Positions 11,801 to 20,500 of a stretch of 64,000 nucleotides of DNA are shown piece by piece. The stretch is from Astropecten irregularis (Eukaryota; Echinodermata; Asteroidea; Paxillosida; Astropectinidae). Made by a program: the position numbers and the translations under genes. The notes below the pieces were generated by a model, which worked only from the letters and a program-made list of their open reading frames with translations, was not told the origin of the DNA and did not search any database. Position 1 is the first letter of the stretch. The number at the start of each line of letters is the position of its first letter. Location: NCBI GenBank assembly GCA_963971285.1, contig OZ020257.1, positions 10,244,602-10,308,601 on the forward strand, read 5' to 3'.

Positions 11801-12219
11801 ATATTTGTTTCTGCATAGATCACTCTTTTTTCAAATGTCGGGGCAAAACTGTGATTAAATTTCAATCCTTTTTTTTGGGGGGGGGGGGGGGGGGCGATAA
11901 TAATCAATAAAGAGCAGCCAGGGCTCTTCTAAAGTCCCCCCCCCCCCACTAAAAAACCCCAAACAAACAAACAAACAAAACGGAGTGAGCACCTCTAGTA
12001 TAAAATAGCTTGTTGCGTCGCCACTGCATTTACTTCTGTTTGATTTCAGTTGCAAATTCAATCAATATAGGTATCAGATTATGTAAAGGGTCTTTGTATA
12101 GTAACCATGATAATGGAATTAGCCTTTGTGTATTTTTGCTTAACATTGTTTTATATCGCTTAATTGTTCACGTATAGGTAGTGAATGGCTGGCCAGTACT
12201 CTCCAACCCACCAGCCTAA
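2783..12219 (+). CDS. Secreted SUEL-type (L-rhamnose-binding) lectin-like protein, three exons
   Basis: Three exons join in phase: 2783-2867, 11463-11725 and 12178-12219, giving 129 codons. Residues 1-18 form a hydrophobic signal peptide ending near ISAA. Residues 29-116 carry six cysteines (42, 64, 80, 88, 104, 114), and their spacing fits the Gal_Lectin/SUEL domain: a Cys before the first strand, A-D-T-G-F-T-D-A-C where lectins have A-N-Y-G-R-T-D-x-x-C, C-x7-C-S as in the NGRxSC segment, then VFGEEPDPYC where lectins have VFGDPC, and a final aromatic-Y-x-C. The sugar-contact motif YGR is replaced by TGF, and the family's first and fourth cysteines are missing, so sugar binding is doubtful. 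The family assignment comes from my reading of the pattern, not from a search. All splice sites are GT-AG and the phases match (1, then 0). Another small secreted cysteine-rich protein is the alternative. Confidence 0.6.
2993..3839. mobile_element. 847 bp inverted-repeat transposon, copy 1 (Mutator-like?)
   Basis: Begins TAGCCTTGACCAAGGCTATG and ends with the inverted counterpart CATAGCCTTGGTCAAGGCTA. Long imperfect inverted arms reach about 190 bases in, including ATCATAGCCTTGACGCAAG near 3150 and its inverse near 3650. The 9 bp GGTATGAAG flanks both ends. A 9 bp duplication is usual for Mutator-like elements, but no transposase is present to prove the superfamily. The short ORFs inside are not convincing genes. 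Confidence 0.82.
3849..4695. mobile_element. 847 bp inverted-repeat transposon, copy 2, tandem
   Basis: Same element in the same orientation, offset exactly 856 bases. I find no difference from copy 1 in the stretches compared. GGTATGAAG at 4696-4704 is the third copy of the flanking 9-mer. Confidence 0.85.
4795..5146 (-). mobile_element. Family A MITE
   Basis: Shares its left TTAA with the preceding A copy, to which it is joined tail to tail. Ends ACCAAAGTATGATACTACC plus TTAA. Near complete. Confidence 0.87.
5269..5348 (+). repeat. Degenerate interstitial TTAGGG tract
   Basis: About 80 bases of GGGTTAGGGTTGGGG, GGTTATCGGGTTGG and similar words; a worn telomere-type repeat. Confidence 0.7.
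5393..5530 (-). repeat. GC-rich dispersed repeat, copy 1
   Basis: Contains TTTGTTCCTCTCTGTGGAGC and GGGACCGCGGCCTTTGG; the inverse is found at 8158. Not recognisable as rRNA. Confidence 0.7.
5660..5830 (+). mobile_element. tRNA(Ser/Leu)-related SINE with conserved leader
   Basis: The tRNA-like part is ATGGCCGAGTGGTTCGGG (A box) and CCGGGTTCGAGCCCTG (B box). The 90 bases before it (GAATAGGGCATTGACAACC) recur before the related copy at 24724. Confidence 0.6.
5907..6500 (+). mobile_element. Long tRNA-derived SINE
   Basis: Head TGGCTCGGTGGGATAAGC and GGGTTCGATTCTCCG, then a GC-rich body, then a TTTTA-repeat and an A-rich end (AATAAATATCAAAATAAAAG). The exact 3' end is uncertain. Confidence 0.5.
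6367..6399 (+). repeat. TTTTA microsatellite
   Basis: Six or so units of TTTTA in tandem. Confidence 0.85.
7067..7194. mobile_element. 128 bp inverted-repeat MITE
   Basis: GGGTGCATTCGTTTAGCT is repeated inverted at the other end (AGCTAAACGAATGCACCC). No clear target duplication. Confidence 0.75.
7248..7621 (+). mobile_element. Family A MITE
   Basis: TTAAAGGTAGTATCATAC at the left and GTATGATACTACCTTTAA at the right. Lies in intron 1 of the lectin-like gene. Confidence 0.88.
8158..8291 (+). repeat. GC-rich dispersed repeat, copy 2
   Basis: Inverse of the 5393 copy (GGCCGCGGTCCCAACAG, CACAGAGAGGAACAAAAT), about 2.6 kb away in the same intron. Confidence 0.7.
9327..9431 (+). mobile_element. 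SINE family S, 5'-truncated copy
   Basis: CGCTGGTTCGAATCCCGCTC (B box), then AGTCAATTTTTCTCTGTTC and the tail CAGTCAGTTTCCCTTGTGG shared with copies at 15.5 and 14.05 kb. Confidence 0.7.
9438..9805 (-). mobile_element. Family B MITE
   Basis: Left part reads GGTCACAGGGCAGCACTCAC, right end TGTACCGTACCTTTAA. The interior shares TTTCTACCAGCACC and the CCATTTCAGG block with family A, but the left half (ATCGGACATCTGAGTCACGA) is specific to B. Confidence 0.75.
9802..10181 (-). mobile_element. Family A MITE, diverged
   Basis: Shares the TTAA at 9802-9805 with the preceding B copy. Right end ACCAAAGTATGATATTACC has lost its TTAA. Confidence 0.78.
10227..10299 (-). mobile_element. tRNA-like sequence, head of SINE family S
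   Basis: 73 bases. On the minus strand it begins GGGCTGGATGGCTCAGTTGA (A box) and ends CCGGTTCGAATCCCGCTCC (B box); GGCTGGA pairs with the CCAG end as an acceptor stem. The same head occurs at 18393 with a SINE body, so I call it repeat-derived. A functional tRNA gene is possible but the arms are imperfect. Confidence 0.55.
10755..11127 (-). mobile_element. Family A MITE
   Basis: TTAA-bounded, complete, in intron 1 of the lectin-like gene about 340 bases before exon 2. Confidence 0.85.
11463..11725 (+). CDS. Exon 2 of the lectin-like gene: cysteine-rich domain
   Basis: The acceptor is the AG at 11461-11462 (GATATAG), and the donor GTAGGT begins at 11726. The 263 bases encode the whole cysteine-rich domain without a stop and finish in phase 0. 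The acidic, Cys/Phe/Tyr-rich composition is unlike the surrounding repeat DNA, which supports real coding sequence. Confidence 0.7.
11866..11955. repeat. Paired G and C homopolymer tracts
   Basis: A run of about 18 G near 11877 and of about 13 C near 11937 enclose 43 bases containing AGAGCAGCC and GGGCTCTTCT; could form a hairpin. In intron 2 of the lectin-like gene. Confidence 0.7.
12178..12219 (+). CDS. Exon 3 of the lectin-like gene: C-terminal tail and stop
   Basis: The acceptor CGTATAG precedes 13 codons (VVNGWPVLSNPPA) and a TAA stop at 12217-12219. The phase agrees with exon 2. A polyadenylation signal lies 97 bases downstream. The short tail adds no recognisable domain. Confidence 0.6.
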   Translation, partial: VVNGWPVLSNPPA

Positions 12220-12316
12220 AGTGAAGCGAATCTACTGGACGAGCAGCAACCTGAAGCTAGGCTAAGGATACTGCTTTCAAGTCGCTTGTGTTCGATATCT
12301 ATCTTGTAATTTCGTT

Positions 12317-12322
12317 AATAAA
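12317..12322 (+). terminator. Polyadenylation signal of the lectin-like gene
   Basis: AATAAA lies 98 bases after the stop codon, with GT/T-rich sequence (CAATTTGTTGC) about 25 bases further on. This fits a short 3' UTR. Confidence 0.6.
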
Positions 12323-14372
12323 AGCACTTATTTAACCATCTGCAATTTGTTGCTTGCAAAACACTTCGAATTTGACGTGTGTTCAGGCACACTTAAGTTT
12401 AAATGAATCTAACATTAGTTGCAACTGAAATTGGCACCATTTTGTTTTAATTGCTGATGTTGCTTTGGTAGTTTCTCTACGACATAGTAGTATATGGGAC
12501 GTTTGTTCCATAATTATATCCTGAAGGGCATATCTTGAAATATCTTGTCATTTTGTAGGAAAAGTTTGTAAGTAATTCGGCATAGGCCATAGCTCTCAAA
12601 AAATATTCAGAAAGACCACCCTCTGCTCTGCCTAAAAATAATGGCCGCATTTGATATAACTTGACAATTTGCTATGATGCTATAAGTCTTTACTTGCACT
12701 GGATTAATTGATGAAAGAAAATATTATCAACTTTCTGAATACAATGTCTGCATAATGTTGGCAGCATTGACGTCCAGGATTGGATAATATCCCTCCCAAA
12801 GCTACATTTGCAGTATTCCAATATATAGTTATGACACTTAATGAAATACACACAATAATATCAACGAACATTAAGTTCAAAACTATTATTATTCATCATC
12901 AAACAGAAATAAATGGGTATAACTAATAAAACAGCCACAAATGCTAAGAAATAAATATGGAAAACTTAGAATTTCAGGAAAGAATTGATTTGTTAATCAG
13001 AAATGATATCTTATAAGCATAATGCACAAACTGCAAATTATTGCAATCAAGTAACATGATTGTGTTACTAGTGAGAATACATGCTGCCTTCATGATATGA
13101 TGATATAACCCTATAATGTACTAAACTAAACAAATGAAGCTTGAACTCTGACCTCAATGACATGTTTTCATATAAGGAACACACTGAATCAAATCCTGTA
13201 TGCAAACTGATTTGGAGACTGGTTATGTGAAAAGCAATGATTCAATAAGGAAAGACAACCTACAGACTCTAGCATATAAAATACGTACTGAGTTAAGGCT
13301 GGGTATGAGATGTTTAACTATTCTCATGATTAAATTGTTACCTGTTAAAAAAACTTATAATATGCTATTGATTCTGATGCAATGCAAAAACCGAGGTCAC
13401 ATTTCCCATCATGCTATTGGCCCTTTCAACTCTAGTAAAATGAATTGGTAATCATATAGATACATAATTGAAAATATGAAATGAACATTGATTCTACTAA
13501 TTACCTATATGAGTTGTTGGTTTTTGTATCAAACATGGATCACAGGAAATACAATAAAAAGCACCCTGAGGGGTCTGGTAAGATGACAAGGCAATAACAA
13601 TGAGAGGACAATCCATGCTGTGTAAAACTCTCACTCATTAATACAATCTTTACCCAAATAAGTCAGGATTAATTGTCAGCATCTAAGAGGAGCTACTTGT
13701 TCTTTTAAATGACAGACAACTTGAGCTGGTCTGACATTTCACAAGGGTTTTAGGAATCAGTACCCCGTTTACTGTTCCAAGAGAGTTGATTGATTTTGTA
13801 AGTGGCTCTTATAGTACATATGAATTACTTCTGACCTTAATTTACCCTTTCAAGAATCACCATGTCCTGCCATCATCAATATTTCAAAAGCTTTGCTTTA
13901 ATAAATAATGTAGTTAGTACTTACAAAGGTCTGTAGTTGGTCAACTGTCAGAAGGCCCAGAATAAAGATAGCTGTCTGACAGCAAACATAGAGCCTGACT
14001 TACCATGAACTGTCATTAAATGACGTTTCTGTTTGTTTGGAATATGTTAAAATGAATCCAGTCAGTTGCCCTTGTGGTTATTTGATGAATATGTTTGTAA
14101 GAGACATTGCCATTTACAAATCCAATCTGGGCAAACACTTTTAAAGCTACTGCCAAATTGATTACATGTTGTAAGATAATCATGTAGGTGGGATTATTAG
14201 CCCACACAAACAATTGTTGAGCAGTTAGAAGATCTTTTTAGAGCACTTTCTCAATACATTCAAGACAAGAAAAAAGGCATCCTTTGGTAAGCTAAGAAAA
14301 ATGGTCAACAAAATCAAAACGTCTACCGATTTTGTAGGAAGTCTGTTTATTCTACTCGTGAGCAGTGTTGGT
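12323..14372. other. Intergenic region between convergent genes
   Basis: Lies between the 3' ends of the lectin-like and FBP genes, so it must hold the FBP 3' UTR. TTTATT at 14346-14351 gives AATAAA on the minus strand 22 bases after the FBP stop, probably too close; no better signal could be chosen. Confidence 0.5.
14047..14093 (+). mobile_element. SINE family S tail fragment
   Basis: AATCCAGTCAGTTGCCCTTG and GTGGTTATTTGATGA only; the tRNA head is missing. Confidence 0.55.
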
Positions 14373-14561
14373 TTATTTCTTGTGTTTCTCAGCAATTGCG
14401 AGAAAGTCCTTGACATCATCAGTAGACCCCATGATGACTGGACATCGCTGGTGGATGTTAGTTGGTTTAATGTCCAAGATATTCTCCTGACCAGTAGTAG
14501 CCAAGCCGCCAGCCTGCTCCATGATATAGGCCATGGGGTTACTCTCATAGAAAAGGCGAAG
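14373..14561 (-). CDS. FBP1: FBP exon 6: signature motif and stop
   Basis: Residues 275-336 and a TAA stop. [11 protein letters not shown] is the PROSITE-type FBPase signature with metal ligand Glu280. AGGLATTG and [11 protein letters not shown] follow as in other animals. It ends in EKHKK. Confidence 0.96.
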   Translation of the reverse strand, partial: LRLFYESNPMAYIMEQAGGLATTGQENILDIKPTNIHQRCPVIMGSTDDVKDFLAIAEKHKK

Positions 14562-17500
14562 CTAGAATAGAGACAAGAAAAATCAAAGTTTTAGTGCTCT
14601 CAATTAAATGAGAAAAACTTAATTGAGAAAAAGTTAATATGCAAATGCATTTATCTCTTCAGTGAAGTAATATACTTGTGCTAGTAATTTATTACATAAA
14701 ATGAGGACAAAATGAATTCTACACAGTGCTGTGACCGAGTCCGGTCAATCCGAGTCCGAGACTGAGTCCAGTCTATTTGAGTCCGAGACCAAGACTGAGA
14801 CCAAGACTGGGTCAACACATACGAGTCGGAGTCCGACTCCATCTGAGTCCGAGACCGAATCCGGCATGCATAACAAATCAAATTCACACAATTTGTTGCT
14901 CGTGTCATCGAGTCACAGAGCCAAAATCCAAGACCAAGTCCGAGTAATGAACTTCTGAGTTCGAGTCCGAGACCAAGTCCGGCAAAATCGGTCTTGAGTC
15001 CGGTCTTGAGTCCAAGACAGGACTCGAGTTTCACAGCACTGATTCTTCGAGCTAAAAAATACTGGTAACTTAGCAAAGATAACAAGCCTGCATGCTTCAG
15101 TAAATCCTACAACTGCACAAATAAACACTGGATACCTTTCCTTTAGGGCTCTTCTTGTGGGCTGGATACATGAAAATTCCACCATATACCAATGTACGAT
15201 GGACATCAGCTACCATAGAACCAATGTAACGGGATCCATATGCAGCTCGTCCTTCCTGTTAATCAACATAATACAGTCACATGTATCATTCCTGGATTTA
15301 TTTCTATAAAGTGGATCTAACAAATTTGTTTCTTGAAGTGAACAAAGAGAAATTGACTGGGGCGGGATTTGAACCAGTGACCTCTGGAATACTGTAATGG
15401 TACGGTATTCCGGAGGTCGCTGGTTCGAAAAGAACCAGTGACCTCTGGAATACTGTAATGGTACGGTATTCCGGAGGTCGCTGGTTCGAATCACGCTCCA
15501 GTCAATTTTTCTTTGATTACTTTTCAATGACTGAAAATCCAGTCAGTTTCCCTTGTGGTTATTTGATAATTATATTTGTTTCTTGTCAAATATTAAATCT
15601 TTGGCAATGTTAATTCTGTGTCAAATTTACACTTAACTGACCTTAATATACAAGGCAATACAGCAACTTGTACAGTTTGCAATGGAATGACTGTGTACAG
15701 TCCTGAGAGAGGTGTATGAATGTTTGCAAGACCTTCAGGATTGAATGCCTTTGGTTGAAAATTAAATGATTGGAGTTTAGGAGGGCCAGACATTTCAATT
15801 CTAGCAGGATCTTTCTCAAGGCTTTTTCAGTCTGCTAGGATTGAAATCTCATCAGGCCCTCCTAACTCCAAGCATTTCTATACATTTAAGGACATTTTGG
15901 CTGATGAGCAATTTCCAGCAGTTTATTACTTGTACATGTATTGATATTCTGGTTGAGATGTCAAACATATCTTCTTCAGATTAACAAATGCCTTTGCATG
16001 AAGTGGTTGTCATGAAAGTTCAACAGAGGAAACTTCAATACAAAAAAAGGCAAAACATTGGAAACAAATCTGCATACTTGCCCCCCCCCACCAAATATGC
16101 AAATACATGTAGTTAAATGTGTGGCATGTTAGTGAATCAGGGAAGAGAATTTCAGATTTCAATATCCAAATCAACCTGGCTAGTACCAGTTTTGACTTAA
16201 ACACAATAGATTTCTACAAGACAGTATGAACATTTGGATTTGCATAAACCTCTTCTGCCCCGTATTCATTTTTCTTTGTTTTTACCGGCCTCATAATTAT
16301 CAACCACTGGCAAAATAGAGGTCATCTGCCTGGGCCATGTGTGCAGAGAGCTCGGCATAAACAATGTGAGCACTCAATGGCTGCATACTGATAGATAATA
16401 GCCCAAATTCCAGGCGGTCAGGTCGTTATCAATGTGTTTTGAGCTCACAGATTGCAGTCTGCAAATCAAGGGGGTAAACATACTACAATGAGCAAATTTT
16501 GGTGGACAGTAAAGGTTCATAAGACCTCTTGTTCCAGACAACCCCCCATTCAATGTATTTCAATGGAAATAATAAAGCAATCATGAATACTTTCAACCCA
16601 TCAGGTGAACTGTTATAGCTGCTTCCTGGGCAGAAGAGGTTAAACCACACAGTTCCACACAACACCAAAATGAACGTGATCAATGCTTTTAAGTTTGTCT
16701 GATCAGAATTGAACAATATTTGTATTTCACTCTTTTGGATCCCTTCTGAATATATTTCTTGACATAATTTCTTCTTACGGTAGAGGTTTTCTTGCTATGG
16801 ACATACTCCTTGATAGCTTCATCCCAGTGCTCTGTATAGCCTTCATTGATGCTGTAGATCTTACCTCGTGGTTTGATACGAATATTACGCTCAGTCAAGA
16901 TAAACTCACCAATTGCCTACAAAGCAAATCAGACAGCATTTTAGTCACTCAAGATACAAACAAACATCATCAATATCACATCCAATCTCCCCTAACCTAT
17001 GCACAGTGTGTACGTAGTGTTGAAAGGTTTTGAAAGACACAGAGCTGTTATGCACCAAACATTGTGTTTTTATATGAGCTTACTGACCAAACTTGGTCCG
17101 GCAATTTAAAAGAATAAAGAAAAGAGGCATGTTGTGATGGTGGGTACGTATTACATGCAGTATTGGACAGGTTTTGTGGGACACCTCCTGACCAAAATGC
17201 ATAGGGAAAAGGCTACAAAGGGACAAATGTACACTGTACCGCTGGCAGAAGATAAGGATTTGGGGTCATTCCATGTTGTGCATAGTAATGTCAATCATAC
17301 ATGTATAAATAAAGCACTGGTGGAATGAATGACCTGATTCACATAAAGGCCTGTACAACATTGGTAACAAACCAAAACAGAAAGGTTTACAGATTTATGT
17401 ATAACTTTCAGGGTATGAAGATGGTGCTGGTAGAAACATGTCCTTCAAATATTTCCGCCTGAAATGGTGTATTTATCCAGAAAGAGTAAAACCAAACACC

Positions 17501-20500
17501 AAAAACATTTCTGATCTTGGCAAGATCAAAAATCCTTCTTTATGTTTTATAAGAAATATTGAGTTGGGTTTTCACTATTTTGAGCTCACATTTTCACAGG
17601 CTTATGTATTATTTTATGTACATGCATGCTGGATTAGACAAAGTGTGAGTGCTGTTCTGTCACCTTTACCAATGTTGTGCATGCCCTTTAATCATGTTAA
17701 TAGTAAATGGGTATCTCAAGTTGAGCGTTGGAATAAAGCGATAATGACGGTTTCATGGCTTCTGACTGCCAAACGAACAAAGATAATGGGAGACTTTTGA
17801 CTAACCGTTGTTTATCTAAAGAGGGCGCGTGCCATCAGTCTCGGGAAAAGTGTGTCGATTGTGTTGTCATTGCTTTTGTGCAGGAATACTCATCGTAAAC
17901 ACAACCGGCGTAAATAATCCCTTGAAAATGCTTGGTTCATATTGTACATTGACCGGTTTTGTTGGCAAGGGAGGACATGAGTTCCCCAAGAACAAACAAA
18001 TGCAGAAACTGTGGAGATTGGCCATCAAAAGGGCAAGTTACAAACGATCATGGTGGCCCACGGCAAACAGCATAGTGTTTTGTGCACAAAGTTTTTACTT
18101 TGGCAAGAGAGACCTGAGCACATTATTCTTCGCCAAACATAAGAATTTCACCTCACTTTGTGTTTTCGGGCATTGAAATTAGGGTAGGTGGCAATGTGAA
18201 GCTAAAAATGAATTGTTAATTGCCTGAGTTTAATGTTTACAGCTTTTTCCTGTGACTTTTGGAAAGTTTTTGGACAATCACCATACTTAAAGCGCACGTA
18301 CACAAGTTTTCAGGAGAATGATAGTTTGCTGCCCTCTATCGACATCCCGCTCCAAAAGTCTCCCATTGACTATTAGGGACACCACAAACAAAGGGCTGGA
18401 TAGCTCAGTTGGTAAGAGCACCAGTACAATATACCGGTTCATCCTGCTCAAGTCAATTTTTCTTAGTTCACTTTTCAATGACTTAAAATGGTTATCTTAC
18501 CGGATCCAACATGAATCCATTGACACTGTTTCCTGCAGAGAGTACAACCATTGTTGCACTGCCGTACAGAGCGTAACCAGCAGCAACCATTTTACGGCCA
18601 GGCTGCATAATCTGCTCTTCAGTTGGTGAATCATTTGTTGCCTGTGTATCAGAAATTAAAAGAGCAAAGATTCATCTTAAGGTGATTATTTGTGAAGTTT
18701 GCGTGTGCAGCTGGTACAGCAAGCTAAAGGACAATGATTGTTTCAAATGACCAGGGGCCGATTTCATAAAGCACTAAGATTAATCTTAAGATGAGTTGTC
18801 AGTATCATCATAGTGATTTGTATCGTGACATCACACTTTGCTTAGCAATTAGGATTGTTTCACACTTAAGATCAGTATTAGTACTTTGTGAAATCGGCCC
18901 CTGATTCCAGGTTTCAGGTGCAAACAGAACATGCCAGTAAAGATACACATACCGGTAAATGGATGAGAGGATCAGTACAAAGGGTGGCAAAGTGGCCAGG
19001 GAAACAGGGTAATCATGTAATACGACTTGGAAATCTGTCTCCCTGGTCACTCTCATCTGATCCTCTTTGTTGTGATTCTCTCATCCATTTATGTGTATCT
19101 TTACTTGCAACGGCATGTTCTTGTCTTGTTGTCATTTAGCCTTTGAGAAAAATCCTGCAAGAATTGAAACATCAGGCCCTCAAATCCAAGTTCTTAAGTG
19201 AAGAAATATTTTCATTTCTGAGGTTTAAAAGCTCCTTACTTCCCAATTTATACAGCAATTTGCTTTCAAACCTGATGCAGTTAAAATATTCCTTTACAAC
19301 TTTCAGTATTTGTCATTTTTGTGTAAATTCACTGGCCAAAATTTCAGGCATGGATGTTAACCCTCTCTTACATTTCTCCAGATTCCAAAGATAGATCCAA
19401 TAGAGACAAGGCAGTCAATGTTAGATGAACCATCCAGAGGGTCAAAGGCAACGATGTACTTCCCTCTTTGCTCCGTCTCAACCTCAATCACTTTTTCATT
19501 CTCCTCCGAGATGAGAGCACAGGTAGTGAAGGAGGAACGCAGTGAGTTGATGAAGAGATCGTTGGCTAAGACATCAAGCTTTTTCTGTTCATCTCCGGTG
19601 ACATTTTCACTTCCTGCGATGCCGTAACTACAAAGGGAAAAGTGAAAGAAAGTTTTTTGATGTTCTTTAATCTGTAAATGCAACCTTCCAAAGTCACTAA
19701 AGCCCTGTCCGCACTGGACATTTCTTTGGCAAAGTAACCGAGACGCTGGGTACTTTACCCATTTTAAGTTCAGTGCGGACGTCTCAGGAAGTCTTCCTCT
19801 CAGTTACTTTGCCCGAGCCACGCGGGTATTTCTACCGGCCAACTTCTGCCCGAGTAGAATACCCGAGACACTTTACCCGAGACGAAAAGTCCAGTGCGGA
19901 CAGTGCGAGTCGGGTATCCTCATGAGCCTACTATTGTCAGCTCGGTAATTCTTCCGTGCGTGCACGGTTAAGTTACCCGAGTCAAAAGTCCAAGTGCGGA
20001 CACCGGTAATATTTGCCCATTTTTCATTTACCCATCGGCTCGGTTAAATCCCCGGAAAAAAAGTCCAGTGCGGACAGGGCTTTACAATACGAACCATTTT
20101 TGTGTATTGAACTATATCAGTTGCTGGATGAAATAAATCGCACTGTATATCCTGGACAATCCCCCAGTTCTATTAATCTAAAAATGCATCCATGGGTGGA
20201 CATGCCCTTTAGGAACAAATGGCTTGCATTATTCAAACATGATCACCTCGCTTTGATGATTAGTAAATGTCTTGCAAGCCTAAATTAAAATTTAAAGAAA
20301 CAAAATAAGATGGTTAAGACATCTCGAGCACAGATAGTGTCTGTGACATCATCTATTGTGATCAGTGTCCTCACTCACACAATGTGCATTGTTCCCAGAG
20401 GTAAAGTAGATCCAATCTGCCTTTGCCAGCTCTATGGGGCCTGAACTACGCAAGCTTGAATTACCATCAGAGTTTCTACATTCCTGAGAATCTATCACGG

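Noticed and set aside
14225-14548. 107-codon open stretch on the minus strand over the FBP last exon
   Set aside because: It is an out-of-frame reading of exon 6; the true frame gives [11 protein letters not shown] and the stop at 14373.
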